This document shows, piece by piece, positions 25,532-35,335 of a stretch of 64,000 nucleotides of DNA. Source of the DNA: Burkholderia pyrrocinia (GTDB lineage: Bacteria > Pseudomonadota > Gammaproteobacteria > Burkholderiales > Burkholderiaceae); NCBI RefSeq assembly GCF_018417535.1, contig NZ_CP070977.1:682001-746000 (forward strand), in the 5' to 3' direction. Positions within the stretch are counted from its first letter, which is position 1. The number at the start of each line of letters is the position of its first letter. The notes under the pieces are model-generated. The model saw nothing but the letters and a program-made list of their open reading frames with translations. It ran no database searches and was not told the origin of the DNA. The position numbers were made by a program, and so were the translations under genes.

Positions 25532-27955
25532 ATGTCAGGCACCCAACTTCTCCCGCCGGAACGCATCACGCTCCCGCTGCTGCCGCTGCGGGATGTTGTC
25601 GTTTTCCCGCACATGGTGATTCCGCTCTTCGTGGGCCGGCCGAAATCGATCAAGGCCCTCGAAGCAGCGATGGAAGGCGGCAAGCACATCATGCTCGTCG
25701 CCCAGAAAACCGCGGCCAAGGACGAACCGACCGAAAAGGACATGTACGAGGTCGGTTGTATTGCCAACATCCTGCAGATGCTGAAGCTGCCGGACGGCAC
25801 CGTGAAGGTGCTCGTCGAGGGCCTGCAGCGCGCGAAGGCGTTGTCGATCGAAGAACAGGAGACGCAGTTCTCCTGCGAAGTGATGCCGCTCGAGCCGGAT
25901 CATGCCGACAGCGCTGAAACGGAAGCGCTGCGCCGCGCGATCGTGTCGCAGTTCGACCAGTACGTGAAGCTGAACAAGAAGATCCCGCCGGAGATTCTCA
26001 CGTCGCTGTCGGGCATCGACGAAGCAGGGCGCCTCGCCGACATGATCGCCGAGCGTCTGCCGCTGAAACTCGACCAGAAGCAGCACATCCTCGAGATGTT
26101 CCCGGTCATCGAGCGCCTCGAGCACCTGCTCGCGCAGCTCGAAGCCGAGATCGACATCCTGCAGGTCGAAAAGCGCATCCGCGGGCGCGTGAAGCGCCAG
26201 ATGGAAAAGAGCCAGCGCGAGTACTACCTGAACGAGCAGGTCAAGGCGATCCAGAAGGAACTGGGCGAAGGCGAGGAGGGTGCCGATCTCGAGGAGCTCG
26301 AGAAGCGCATCAACGCCGCGCGCATGCCGAAGGAAGCCAAGAAGAAGGCCGATGCCGAGCTGAAGAAGCTGAAGCTGATGTCGCCGATGTCGGCGGAAGC
26401 GACCGTCGTGCGCAACTACATCGACACGCTGATCGGGCTGCCGTGGCGCAAGAAGAGCAAGGTCAACAACGACCTGTCGAACGCCGAGCAGGTGCTCGAC
26501 GAGGATCACTTCGGCCTCGAGAAGGTCAAGGAACGCATCCTCGAGTACCTCGCGGTGCAACAGCGCGTCGACAAGGTCAAGGCGCCGATCCTGTGCCTCG
26601 TCGGGCCCCCGGGCGTCGGCAAGACCTCGCTCGGCCAGTCGATCGCCCGCGCGACGAACCGCAAGTTCGTCCGGATGGCGCTCGGCGGCGTGCGTGACGA
26701 AGCCGAGATCCGCGGCCACCGCCGTACGTATATCGGTTCGATGCCGGGCAAGATCCTGCAGAGCCTCACGAAGGTCGGCGTGCGCAATCCGCTCTTCCTG
26801 CTCGACGAAGTCGACAAGATGGGCATGGATTTCCGCGGCGATCCGTCGTCGGCGCTGCTCGAAGTGCTCGATCCGGAACAGAATCACACGTTCGCCGACC
26901 ACTACATCGAGGTCGACTTCGACCTGTCGGACGTGATGTTCGTCGCGACGTCGAACTCGCTGAACATCCCGCCGCCGCTGCTCGACCGGATGGAAGTGAT
27001 CCGTCTGTCGGGCTACACGGAAGACGAGAAGGTCAGCATCGCGCAGCGTTACCTGCTGCCGAAGCAGAAGAAGAACAACGGGCTGAAGGAAGGCGAGATC
27101 GAAGTCACCGAACAGGCGATCCGCGACATCATCCGCTACTACACGCGCGAAGCCGGTGTGCGTTCGCTCGAGCGGGAAGTGTCGAAGATCTGCCGCAAGG
27201 TCGTGAAGATGCTGCTGCTGAAGAAGGCATCGGGCGCGATCAAGGTCGATGGCGAGAACCTCGATACGTTCCTCGGCGTGCGCAAGTACGACTTCGGCCT
27301 CGCGGCGAAGGAAAACCAGGTCGGTCAGGTGACGGGCCTCGCGTGGACGGAAGTCGGCGGCGACCTGCTGACGATCGAAGCCGCGGTGATGCCGGGCAAG
27401 GGCAACGTGATCCGCACGGGTTCGCTCGGCGACGTGATGAAGGAGTCGGTCGAGGCTGCGCGTTCGGTCGTGCGTTCGCGTTCGCGCCGTCTGGGCATCA
27501 AGGACGAAGCGTTCGAGAAGCAGGACATCCACATCCACGTGCCGGAAGGCGCGACGCCGAAGGACGGTCCGTCCGCGGGCGGTGCGATGACGACCGCGCT
27601 GGTGTCGGTGCTGACGGGTATCCCCGTGCGTGCCGATGTCGCGATGACGGGCGAAATCACGTTGCGTGGCGAAGTGTTGCCGATCGGCGGGCTGAAGGAA
27701 AAGCTGCTGGCTGCGCATCGCGGCGGCATCAAGCTCGTGCTGATCCCGGAAGAGAACGTGAAGGATCTCGCCGAAATTCCGGACAACGTGAAGAACGCGA
27801 TCGAGATCGTGCCGGTCCGCTGGATCGACAAGGTGCTGGAGCTCGCGCTCGAGCGTTCGCCGACTCCGCTGCCGCCGGAAGAAGAAGCGAAGGCAGCGGC
27901 GCCGGTCGGCGAGGCGGCGAAGGATGCCGGCTCGACGGAAGTCGTCAAGCACTGA
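25532..27955 (+). CDS. lon: ATP-dependent Lon protease
   Basis: The 807-residue protein has the N-terminal Lon substrate-binding domain ([20 protein letters not shown]), coiled-coil region, AAA+ domain with Walker [10 protein letters not shown] (about 358-366), and the C-terminal protease with catalytic Ser in [12 protein letters not shown] (about 681) and Lys in [14 protein letters not shown] (about 724). It degrades damaged and regulatory proteins. The C-terminal tail of about 30 residues is Ala/Glu-rich. Confidence 0.97.
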   Translation: MSGTQLLPPERITLPLLPLRDVVVFPHMVIPLFVGRPKSIKALEAAMEGGKHIMLVAQKTAAKDEPTEKDMYEVGCIANILQMLKLPDGTVKVLVEGLQRAKALSIEEQETQFSCEVMPLEPDHADSAETEALRRAIVSQFDQYVKLNKKIPPEILTSLSGIDEAGRLADMIAERLPLKLDQKQHILEMFPVIERLEHLLAQLEAEIDILQVEKRIRGRVKRQMEKSQREYYLNEQVKAIQKELGEGEEGADLEELEKRINAARMPKEAKKKADAELKKLKLMSPMSAEATVVRNYIDTLIGLPWRKKSKVNNDLSNAEQVLDEDHFGLEKVKERILEYLAVQQRVDKVKAPILCLVGPPGVGKTSLGQSIARATNRKFVRMALGGVRDEAEIRGHRRTYIGSMPGKILQSLTKVGVRNPLFLLDEVDKMGMDFRGDPSSALLEVLDPEQNHTFADHYIEVDFDLSDVMFVATSNSLNIPPPLLDRMEVIRLSGYTEDEKVSIAQRYLLPKQKKNNGLKEGEIEVTEQAIRDIIRYYTREAGVRSLEREVSKICRKVVKMLLLKKASGAIKVDGENLDTFLGVRKYDFGLAAKENQVGQVTGLAWTEVGGDLLTIEAAVMPGKGNVIRTGSLGDVMKESVEAARSVVRSRSRRLGIKDEAFEKQDIHIHVPEGATPKDGPSAGGAMTTALVSVLTGIPVRADVAMTGEITLRGEVLPIGGLKEKLLAAHRGGIKLVLIPEENVKDLAEIPDNVKNAIEIVPVRWIDKVLELALERSPTPLPPEEEAKAAAPVGEAAKDAGSTEVVKH

Positions 27956-27987
27956 CGTACCTGAACGCCGTCCTGACGGTTGTTCAC

Positions 27988-28017
27988 GAAACCCGCGGCG
28001 TGTCCGCGGGTTTTTTT
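27988..28017 (+). terminator. Terminator after lon
   Basis: AACCCGCGG and CCGCGGGTT form a 9-bp stem with a 5-base loop, followed by a run of T. Confidence 0.85.
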
Positions 28018-28069
28018 ATGCGTGCCGGAATCGAGTGCGGGCGTGGCAGAAAAAAATTCGCGTCCGGGC

Positions 28070-28098
28070 TTGGCAAAATGATCGGGGATGAATTAAAC
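28070..28098 (+). promoter_or_regulatory. Sigma-70 promoter for the tRNA pair
   Basis: TTGGCA at 28070-28075 and TTAAAC at 28093-28098 have the ideal 17-base spacing, followed by a GC-rich segment as in stringently controlled stable-RNA promoters. tRNA-Val starts 61 bases downstream. Confidence 0.65.
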
Positions 28099-28158
28099 TT
28101 GCGGGCTCGCTGGTTGTTGATGCGGAAACGCAGATCGCAGCCAGAACGAATCGGGAAC

Positions 28159-28234
28159 GGGTGCTTAGCTCAGCTGGTAGAGCGGCGCCCTTACAAGGCG
28201 TAGGTCGGGGGTTCGAACCCCTCAGCACCCACCA
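28159..28234 (+). tRNA. tRNA-Val (TAC)
   Basis: The 76-base sequence folds as a cloverleaf: acceptor GGGTGCT/AGCACCC, D-arm GCTC...GAGC, anticodon loop CTTACAA with anticodon TAC, T-arm CGGGGGTTCGAACCCCT, and an encoded CCA end. Confidence 0.97.
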
Positions 28235-28257
28235 GTTTCCTGATTCAGCCAGACCAA

Positions 28258-28334
28258 GGAGCGGTAGTTCAGTCGGTTAGAATACCGGCCTGTCACGCCG
28301 GGGGTCGCGGGTTCGAGTCCCGTCCGCTCCGCCA
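28258..28334 (+). tRNA. tRNA-Asp (GTC)
   Basis: The 77-base sequence folds as a cloverleaf: acceptor GGAGCGG/CCGCTCC, anticodon loop CTGTCAC with anticodon GTC, T-arm GCGGGTTCGAGTCCCGT, encoded CCA. It lies 23 bases after tRNA-Val and is probably cotranscribed with it. Confidence 0.97.
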
Positions 28335-28336
28335 GA

Positions 28337-28373
28337 AAATGAAAAAGCCCGCCTCGTGCGGGCTTTTTCATTT
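28337..28373 (+). terminator. Terminator after the tRNA pair
   Basis: A 16-bp perfect stem (AAATGAAAAAGCCCGC and complement) with a 5-base loop starts 2 bases after the CCA end of tRNA-Asp; the stem supplies T-runs in both directions. Confidence 0.9.
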
Positions 28374-28546
28374 GCATTTCCGGTTGCGCCCGCTGGCGGG
28401 CGCGTGACTGCGGAGTGGAGGAAGCCGCCTGCGCGGCTTCCGGGCGGGACTCGAAGGGTTGCGCTTGCTCGCAGCACACCTGCTTTTCTCCCGTCCCACC
28501 CCGTATGTTGTAATATCGGTCGTTTTGTCCAATTTTCCCGTCACGC

Positions 28547-30481
28547 ATGCTCGATTTCTTCCGTAATCACCAGCGCCTGATGATGGCGCTCCTGCTCCTG
28601 ATCGTGTTGCCGGGGCTGGGTTTCGTCGGGATCCAAGGCTTCCGCGGTTTCTTCGACGATAGTGCGAACGCCGCGGCGGTCAACGGGCACAAGATCACGC
28701 GGGCCGAATTCGACGGCGCGTTCCGCCAGCAGATCGACCAGGCGCGTCAGGCGCTCGGCGGGCAGTTCGACATCAAGATGTTCGATACGCCCGAGCATCG
28801 CAAGCAGGTGCTCGACGGCCTGATCCAGCAACGCGTGCTGGCCGACGAGACGCAGCGTCTGCACCTGACCGCGTCCGACAACGCCGTGCGCGATGCACTG
28901 ATGAGCGACCCGATGATCGCGTCGCTGAAGAAGCCCGACGGTTCGATCGACGTCGAGCGCTACGCGCAACTGCTGTCGTTCCAGGGGATGACGCCCGAGC
29001 AGTACCAGGAGCGCGTGCGCTACAGCCTCTCGCTGCAGCAGATTCCGGCCAGCATCGTGTCGAGCGCGTTCACGCCGAAGAGCCTTGCGCAACGCCTGTC
29101 CGAACTCGCCGCGCAGCAGCGTGAAGTGCAGGCGCTGGTGCTGAAGACGAGCGACTACGCATCGAAGGTCCAGCCGACCGACGCGCAACTCGCCGCGTAC
29201 TATGACGCGCACAAGCAGAGCCTCGCGACGCCTGAGACCGCGACGATCCAGTACCTCGTCTATTCGCCGGCCGCGGCGGCCGCAAGCGCGCAGCCGACCG
29301 ATGCGGACATCAAGAAGTTCTACGACGACAACCCGACGCACTTCCGCACCGAAGCGCAGGTTCGCGTGAGCCACATCTTCATCGCCGCGGCGAGCAGCGC
29401 AAGCGCGGCCGACAAGGCGGCAGCGAAGACGAAGGCCGAGCAACTGCTCGCCGACGTGAAGGCGCATCCGGACCAGTTCGCGCAGATCGCGCAGAAGAGC
29501 TCGCAGGACGCGCCGTCGGCCGCGAAGGGCGGCGACCTCGGCTTCATCACGCGCGGCTCGACGGCGGGCGGCAAGGCGTTCGACGATGCCGCGTTCGCAC
29601 TCAAGCAGGGCGACGTGAGCGGTGTCGTGCAGTCGGAGCTCGGCTTCCACATCCTGAAGGCGACCGAAGTGAAGCCGGAGGCCGTCAAGCCGTTCGCGGA
29701 AGTGAAGGACCGGATCGCGGTGGACCTGAAGCAGCAGTACGCATCGAAGGCGTTCACGGACAACGCGGAAGGCTTCACGTCGACCGTCTACGAAAAGGCG
29801 AAGACGCTGCAGCCGGCCGCCGACAAGTACAAGCTGACGATCCAGACGGCCACCGTCACGCCGACGCCGAATCCGCAACTGCCGCCGACGAGCCCGCTGA
29901 ACAATCCAAAGTTCCTGGCCGCCGTGTTCGCGAACGATTCGGTGAAGAACCAGAACAACACGCAGGCGATCGACGTCGGCAACAACACGCTGATCTCGGC
30001 GCGCGTGACCGACTACAAGCCGGCTGCGGTGCCCGCGCTCGACGCGGTCAAGGACGGCGTGCGCCAGAAGGTCGTCGCCGAGCAGGCCGCGGCACTCGCG
30101 CAGAAGGACGGTGCAGCGAAGCTTGCCGAGTTGCGGAAGTCGAAGTCGGCCGACGGATTCACGGCAGCGCAGAAGGTGTCGCGCACGCAGTCGCAGGGCC
30201 TGGCGCCGGCTGCGCTGAGCGCCGTCTACAAGGTCGATGCGAAGACGCTGCCGGCTTACGTCGGGGTCGATCTCGGCGCGGACGGCTACGCGATCTATCG
30301 CGTGAACGCGGTGATCCCTGGTACGGCGGTTGATCCGCAGCAGCTGGCGGCCGCGCAGCAGCAGATGGCGCAGGTCGACGCGCAAAGCGAAGGCGAAGCG
30401 TATCTTGCCGCGCTGCGCGATCGCTCGAAGGTGAAGCTGTACGGGACGACGACCAGCCAGTCGCAGGACGGCGGCAACTGA
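28547..30481 (+). CDS. ppiD: PpiD-type periplasmic peptidyl-prolyl isomerase
   Basis: The 644-residue protein has a short cytoplasmic start, one membrane helix (about 12-34), an N-terminal SurA-like domain (about 40-190), a parvulin domain (about 265-370, with AQVRVSHIFIA and GFHILKATE), and a C-terminal helical part. It is anchored in the inner membrane and helps fold exported proteins. It follows the lon-tRNA region, as ppiD follows lon in many proteobacteria. Confidence 0.9.
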   Translation: MLDFFRNHQRLMMALLLLIVLPGLGFVGIQGFRGFFDDSANAAAVNGHKITRAEFDGAFRQQIDQARQALGGQFDIKMFDTPEHRKQVLDGLIQQRVLADETQRLHLTASDNAVRDALMSDPMIASLKKPDGSIDVERYAQLLSFQGMTPEQYQERVRYSLSLQQIPASIVSSAFTPKSLAQRLSELAAQQREVQALVLKTSDYASKVQPTDAQLAAYYDAHKQSLATPETATIQYLVYSPAAAAASAQPTDADIKKFYDDNPTHFRTEAQVRVSHIFIAAASSASAADKAAAKTKAEQLLADVKAHPDQFAQIAQKSSQDAPSAAKGGDLGFITRGSTAGGKAFDDAAFALKQGDVSGVVQSELGFHILKATEVKPEAVKPFAEVKDRIAVDLKQQYASKAFTDNAEGFTSTVYEKAKTLQPAADKYKLTIQTATVTPTPNPQLPPTSPLNNPKFLAAVFANDSVKNQNNTQAIDVGNNTLISARVTDYKPAAVPALDAVKDGVRQKVVAEQAAALAQKDGAAKLAELRKSKSADGFTAAQKVSRTQSQGLAPAALSAVYKVDAKTLPAYVGVDLGADGYAIYRVNAVIPGTAVDPQQLAAAQQQMAQVDAQSEGEAYLAALRDRSKVKLYGTTTSQSQDGGN

Positions 30482-30500
30482 GCATCGTTTCGCCCGCAAC

Positions 30501-30535
30501 AACAAAAAGCCCCGCTTCGAGCGGGGCTTTTTGTT
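30501..30535. terminator. Bidirectional terminator between ppiD and tesA
   Basis: A 16-bp stem (AACAAAAAGCCCCGCT and complement) with a TCG loop serves the convergent ppiD and tesA genes; T-tracts exist in both directions. Confidence 0.9.
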
Positions 30536-30556
30536 TTCCGGCGGGGCGATACGTCG

Positions 30557-31231
30557 TCAGCCGCGCGGCTTGCCGAGCAGCGGCTTCAATGCCGGCCAGA
30601 CGTTGTCGAGCAGAATGCCCTGCGCCTGCTGCGCGGGATGCATCTGGTCGGCCTGGAACATCTCGGGCTTGTTCTCGATGCCGGCCAGCAGGAACGGCAC
30701 GAGCGGCACGCCGAGATCCTTCGACAGCCGTGTATAGACGGCGTGGAACTTCTGCGTGTAATCGGGCCCGTAATTGGGCGGCACGTACATGCCGACCAGC
30801 ACGACCTTCGCCTGTGCGCGCCGCGCGCCGGCGATGATGTCGCGCAGGTTCTGCTCGGTCGTCGCGAGCGGCACGCCGCGCAGCGCATCGTTCGAACCGA
30901 GTTCGACGACGACGATCGAAGGCTTGAGCCGCTGCAGCACCGCGGGCAGCCGCGCGCGGCCGCCGCTCGTGGTGTCGCCGCTGACGCTGGCGTTCGCGAC
31001 GCTATAATCGATTCGCTCGGTCGTGAGCCGCTGCCGCAGCAACGCAACCCAGCCCGTGTCGCGCGGCAGCCCGTATTCGGCCGACAGGCTGTCGCCGAGC
31101 ACGACGATCACCGGCTGGCCCGATGTCGGGGCCGGCGCCGTCACGGCGCGTGCAGGCGCGGTTGCGGCCAGCAGGGTGCCCAGCAGCGCGGCGAGCGCCG
31201 CGCGTCTTTTCCAGCGAAATGTCGTGTCCAT
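30557..31231 (-). CDS. tesA: Periplasmic SGNH/GDSL esterase (TesA-like)
   Basis: With the ATG at 31231 the product is 224 residues. It has a signal peptide (MDTTFRWKRRAALAALLGTL, ending near ARA), block I VVLGDSLSAEYG with the catalytic Ser (about 47), block III GSNDALRG, and block V DQMHPAQQ with the Asp-His pair. This is the multifunctional thioesterase/lysophospholipase/arylesterase family. The start codon overlaps that of the divergent ABC ATPase by two bases, so both ribosome sites lie inside the partner's coding region. Confidence 0.9.
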   Translation of the reverse strand: MDTTFRWKRRAALAALLGTLLAATAPARAVTAPAPTSGQPVIVVLGDSLSAEYGLPRDTGWVALLRQRLTTERIDYSVANASVSGDTTSGGRARLPAVLQRLKPSIVVVELGSNDALRGVPLATTEQNLRDIIAGARRAQAKVVLVGMYVPPNYGPDYTQKFHAVYTRLSKDLGVPLVPFLLAGIENKPEMFQADQMHPAQQAQGILLDNVWPALKPLLGKPRG

Positions 31232-31943
31232 GTTCAAGATTACCGATCCGATCATCGAAGTCCATGACGTGTGCAAGCGGGTCGCCGACGCAACGGGCGA
31301 GCTGACGATACTCGACGGCATCACACTCGCCGTGCGGCCGGGCAGCAGCCTCGCGATCGTCGGCGCGTCGGGTTCGGGCAAGTCGACGCTGCTCGGCCTG
31401 CTTGCGGGGTTGGACAGCGCGACGAGCGGCACGGTTCGCCTGCTCGGCCGCGCGCTCGACCAGCTCGACGAGGACGAGCGCGCCGCGCTGCGCAACGGTG
31501 CAGTCGGGTTCGTGTTCCAGTCGTTCCAGTTGATGCCGCACCTGACGGCGCTCGAAAACGTGATGCTGCCGCTCGAACTGCAGGGCGGCATCAGCGCGCG
31601 CGATGCGGCCAACCGCGCACGGGCGCTGCTCGTGCAGGTCGGTCTCGGCGAACGCACCGCGCATTATCCGAAGCTGCTGTCGGGCGGCGAGCAGCAGCGT
31701 GTCGCGCTTGCGCGTGCATTCGTCACGCACCCGGCGATCCTGTTTGCCGACGAGCCGACCGGCAGCCTCGACGCGGCGACGGGGCACGCGGTCATCGACC
31801 TGATGTTCGAACTGAACCGCACGCACGGCGCAACGCTCGTGCTCGTCACGCACGATGCCGAACTCGCGCGCCGCTGCGCGACGACCGTGACGCTCGACAC
31901 CGGACGCATCGTCGAGCCGCACGCGGCGCAACGCGGCGCCTGA
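31230..31943 (+). CDS. ybbA: ABC transporter ATP-binding protein (YbbA/LolD type)
   Basis: The 237-residue ATPase has Walker A GASGSGKST (about 49-57), Q-loop FQSFQLMPHLTALENV, signature LLSGGEQQRVALARAF (about 149-164) and Walker B ILFADEP. The LolD/MacB-like Q-loop and the divergent tesA neighbour point to YbbA. The usual partner permease (YbbP) is missing: the next gene is pgi on the other strand. The ATG at 31230 is needed to keep the conserved IIEVHDV start. Confidence 0.85.
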   Translation: MFKITDPIIEVHDVCKRVADATGELTILDGITLAVRPGSSLAIVGASGSGKSTLLGLLAGLDSATSGTVRLLGRALDQLDEDERAALRNGAVGFVFQSFQLMPHLTALENVMLPLELQGGISARDAANRARALLVQVGLGERTAHYPKLLSGGEQQRVALARAFVTHPAILFADEPTGSLDAATGHAVIDLMFELNRTHGATLVLVTHDAELARRCATTVTLDTGRIVEPHAAQRGA

Positions 31944-31951
31944 ATTCTTCT

Positions 31952-31983
31952 GCCAGCCGCACCGGGCGTACTGCGCGGCTGGC
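31952..31983. terminator. Hairpin between the ABC ATPase and pgi
   Basis: GCCAGCCGC and its complement form a 9-bp stem with a 14-base loop right after the ATPase stop, between convergent genes. There is no T-run, so it is a weak or Rho-assisted terminator at best. Confidence 0.4.
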
Positions 31984-32003
31984 GTGCGCATGACGCCGTC
32001 GCG

Positions 32004-33626
32004 TCAGCGCTTGAGCGCCGCGCGGGCGCATTCGATCAGCGCCGTGGTCGACGAGTCGTGCTTCGCGGGCTCGACCGACTCGGCCGACAGGTCGGCTTCC
32101 ACGACCTTGCCGAGAATCTTGCCGAGTTCGACGCCCCACTGGTCGAACGGATTGATGTCCCACACCGTCGCCTGCACGAGCACCTTGTGCTCGTAAAGCG
32201 CGATCAGCGCGCCGAGCGTGCGCGGCGTCAGCGCATCGACGAGCAGTGTCGTCGTCGGGCGGTTGCCAGGGAACGTCAGGTGCGGCGCGAGCGCTTCCTT
32301 GCCGGGCCCGGCGACCTTGCGTGCTTCTTCGAGCGTGCGGCCGAGCATCAGTGCCTCGCTCTGCGCGAAGCAGTTCGCGAGCAGCTTCGGATGATGGCTC
32401 GCGAGCGGATGCTCGGGCGTCAGCACCGCGATGAAGTCGATCGGCACGATCGTCGGCCCCTGGTGCAGCATCTGGAAGAACGCATGCTGGCCGTTGGTAC
32501 CCGGCTCGCCCCACGTGACGGCCGACGTCGGGTAATCGACGAAGGTGCCGTCCAGGCGCGCGGATTTGCCGTTGCTCTCCATTTCGAGCTGCTGCAGGTA
32601 CGACGGCAGGTAGTGCAGCGCTTCCGAATACGGCGCGACGAGATAGCTCTGCGAGCCGAAGAAATTCCGGTACCAGATGCCGATCAGGCCGAGCAGCACC
32701 GGCAGGTTGCGCTCGAGCGGCGCTGCGCGGAAATGGCGGTCCATGTCGTTCGCGCCGGCCAGCAGTTCGTCGAACTGCTCGGGGCCGATCGCGATCATGA
32801 TCGACAGGCCGACCGCCGACCACAGCGAATAGCGGCCGCCGACCCAGTCCCACATTTCGAACACGTTGTCCGCGGCGATGCCGAACTTCACGACTTCGGC
32901 CGGGTTCGCCGACACGCCGACAAAGTGCTTCGCGAGCGCGTCCTCGGGGCAGCCGCGCGCGACGAACCAGTCGCGCAGCGAGCGTGCGTTCGTCATCGTT
33001 TCGAGGGTCGTGAAGGTCTTCGACACGATGATCGCGAGCGTTTCCTCGGGATCGACCTGTTCGAGCACGCGCGCGAGATCAGCGCCGTCGACGTTCGACA
33101 CGAAGTGGGTCGAGATTTCAGGTGTTGCGACGTGATGCAGCGCATGCACGACCATCTTCGGCCCGAGATCGGAGCCGCCGATGCCGATGTTGATCACGTG
33201 GCGGATGCGTTTGCCGGTGTAGCCCGTCCACGTGCCGCTGCGCACGGCGCGCGCGAAGGTCGCCATCTTCGCGCGCTCGGCGCTCACCTGCGCGTGGAAC
33301 GGCGCTTGCGGGTCGGTCGCGCGCAGCGCGGTGTGCAACGCGGCGCGGCCTTCGGTCGGGTTGACGATCTCGCCCGCGAACATCGCGTCGCGGCGCGCTT
33401 CGACGCCTGCGTCGCGCGCGAGCTGCACGAGCAGGCGCAGCGTTTCGTCATTGATGCGGTTCTTCGAGAGATCGGCCGCGAGACCGCCGCCCGCGATCGT
33501 GAAGCGTTCGGCGCGGGTCGGCGCGCGGTCGTTTTCCGGCGCGAACCAGTCGCGCAGCCGGGCGTGGCGGATCTGTTCGAAGTGGGATTGAAGGGCAGTC
33601 CAGGCGGGGAGCGAATTCAGCGTCAT
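32004..33626 (-). CDS. pgi: Glucose-6-phosphate isomerase
   Basis: With the ATG at 33626 the enzyme has 540 residues, normal for proteobacterial Pgi. It contains [18 protein letters not shown] (about 150-167), and the signature [18 protein letters not shown] with the catalytic Glu (about 355). It interconverts glucose-6-P and fructose-6-P in the cytoplasm. The longer open frame upstream lacks typical coding character. Confidence 0.96.
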   Translation of the reverse strand: MTLNSLPAWTALQSHFEQIRHARLRDWFAPENDRAPTRAERFTIAGGGLAADLSKNRINDETLRLLVQLARDAGVEARRDAMFAGEIVNPTEGRAALHTALRATDPQAPFHAQVSAERAKMATFARAVRSGTWTGYTGKRIRHVINIGIGGSDLGPKMVVHALHHVATPEISTHFVSNVDGADLARVLEQVDPEETLAIIVSKTFTTLETMTNARSLRDWFVARGCPEDALAKHFVGVSANPAEVVKFGIAADNVFEMWDWVGGRYSLWSAVGLSIMIAIGPEQFDELLAGANDMDRHFRAAPLERNLPVLLGLIGIWYRNFFGSQSYLVAPYSEALHYLPSYLQQLEMESNGKSARLDGTFVDYPTSAVTWGEPGTNGQHAFFQMLHQGPTIVPIDFIAVLTPEHPLASHHPKLLANCFAQSEALMLGRTLEEARKVAGPGKEALAPHLTFPGNRPTTTLLVDALTPRTLGALIALYEHKVLVQATVWDINPFDQWGVELGKILGKVVEADLSAESVEPAKHDSSTTALIECARAALKR

Positions 33627-33737
33627 GGCGGTTCGAGTGAAGCGTGAATCGGGAGGAATGCCGCGCCGGCTCATCGGGATCGGAGGGCCGGCGGACGAGA
33701 GGGCCCGCCGTGCGGCGGGGCAGTCAGTATAGCGGCG

Positions 33738-35282
33738 TTATGTGTCGGCGCGCGGCGACGGATAAAAAAGGCGATTGATCAGCGTGCGCACCATCGGTGC
33801 GAGTTCGCCGGCCGTGAGCCCGGCCGGGCCGGTACCGTGCGCGGTCAGCGTGTCGGCCGCGAGGCCGTGCAGGTAGACGCCCGCGAGCGCCGCTTCGTAC
33901 GGGCCGACGCGCTGCGCGAGCAACGCGCCGATCAGGCCGCCGAGTACGTCGCCGGTGCCGCCGGTGGCGAGCGCCGCGTTGCCGGTCGGGTTGATCGTCA
34001 CGCGGCCGTCGGGTGCCGCAATGACCGTACCCGAGCCTTTCAGCACGACGATGGCCGCATGGCGCGCGGCGAGCGCCTGCGCGGCTGCGACGCGATCGAG
34101 CTGCACCGTCGCCGTGTCGCTGCCGAGCAGCCGCGCGGCCTCGAGCGGATGCGGGGTCAGCACGCACGGATTGCCGCGCGCGCCGCGCGAGGCGACGGCG
34201 GCCGCGAGGTCCGCGTGCGTCGCGACGAGGTTCAGCGCGTCGGCATCGAGCAGTGTCACGGCGTCGTGCGCGAGCACGTCGCGCACGAGCGTTGCCGCGG
34301 CCTCGCGCGTGCCGAGGCCGCAGCCGGCCGCGATCGCGGTCATCGCGCCGAGGTCGAGGCCGTCGGCCGGATGCAACATCAGTTCGGGGAACGGCGGGTC
34401 GTACGGCGGCGCGCCGGCGCCGAGGAAGCCGACGTGCACCTTGCCGGCGCCCGCGAACAGCGCGGCACGCGCGGCCAGGATCGGCGCACCGCACATGCCC
34501 GTGTCGCCGCCGAGCACCGCGAGGCTGCCGAACGTACCCTTATGGGACGCAAATGCGCGCGCGGGCAGGGCCGCAGCGAATCGCGCGGGCGCGTTCAGCA
34601 CGATGGCCGGTGCGGCGGGCGGCGCGACGTCGAGCGATGCGACGGCGATCTCGCCGGCGAGGTCGCGGCCGTCGCCCGTGTAGAGGCCCGGCTTCGCGCC
34701 GATGAAGGTGAGCGTATGCGTGGCCGCGACGGCGACGCCCGCGCCGACGATCCGGCCCGTATCGCTGTCGAGCCCGCTCGGCACGTCAAGCGCGAGTACG
34801 CGGCCGCCGCTGTGCGCATGCGCGGCAATGCGCGTGGCCTGCTCGGCGAACGCGCCGTCGAGCGCGCGGCGGAGACCGATGCCGAACAGCCCGTCGACGA
34901 CCCATGCGTAACCGTCGAGCGATGCGGGCGGCGTTGCCGACAGCGGTACGCCGGCCGCGCGCGCGAGGCCGAGCGCCCATAACGCGTCGTCCGGCTTGAC
35001 CGGCACCGGCATCCACGCCTGCGTCGCGACGCCGAGCTGCTGGAGCTGCGCGGCGGCCACCAGCGCGTCGCCGCCGTTGTTGCCGGGGCCGACCGCGAAC
35101 CACACGGGGCGGTCGTCGCCGGCGACGCGCTCGGACAGCCAGCGCGCGGCGGCGGCACCTGCGCGGCCCATCAGCGTGTGCGGCGGCAGCGCCGCGGCGG
35201 CGTCGGCTTCCGCCGCGCGCAGGTCGGCGACGCGCAGCAGCGCGATCGGATCGGAGTCGGGAAGCGGGCGGGTAACGGTCAT
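33738..35282 (-). CDS. nnrD: Bifunctional NAD(P)H-hydrate epimerase / ADP-dependent dehydratase
   Basis: The 514-residue protein repairs hydrated NAD(P)H. The N-terminal epimerase (YjeF-N) domain carries GPGNNGGDALVAAAQL (about 66-81) and the catalytic-Asp region VVDGLFGIGL. The C-terminal kinase-like dehydratase (about 235-500) has KGTFGSLAVLGGDTGMCGA and the ATP/ADP-site NPTGNAALATGGTGDVLGGL. Fusion of both activities is the common bacterial form. Confidence 0.92.
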   Translation of the reverse strand: MTVTRPLPDSDPIALLRVADLRAAEADAAAALPPHTLMGRAGAAAARWLSERVAGDDRPVWFAVGPGNNGGDALVAAAQLQQLGVATQAWMPVPVKPDDALWALGLARAAGVPLSATPPASLDGYAWVVDGLFGIGLRRALDGAFAEQATRIAAHAHSGGRVLALDVPSGLDSDTGRIVGAGVAVAATHTLTFIGAKPGLYTGDGRDLAGEIAVASLDVAPPAAPAIVLNAPARFAAALPARAFASHKGTFGSLAVLGGDTGMCGAPILAARAALFAGAGKVHVGFLGAGAPPYDPPFPELMLHPADGLDLGAMTAIAAGCGLGTREAAATLVRDVLAHDAVTLLDADALNLVATHADLAAAVASRGARGNPCVLTPHPLEAARLLGSDTATVQLDRVAAAQALAARHAAIVVLKGSGTVIAAPDGRVTINPTGNAALATGGTGDVLGGLIGALLAQRVGPYEAALAGVYLHGLAADTLTAHGTGPAGLTAGELAPMVRTLINRLFYPSPRADT

Positions 35283-35335
35283 CGCGGGATCGTGGCGGCT
35301 GGCAAGGATGCCGCCCCGGGACGGGCCCGCGGCGG

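Noticed and set aside
25535..27952. 805-codon reverse open frame over lon
   Set aside because: It is the exact antisense of lon, full of Arg/His/Leu, with no motif; lon is certain on the forward strand.
28159..28334. Prophage insertion at the tRNA-Val/tRNA-Asp pair
   Set aside because: Both tRNAs are intact, followed at once by a terminator and ppiD, with no phage genes beside them.
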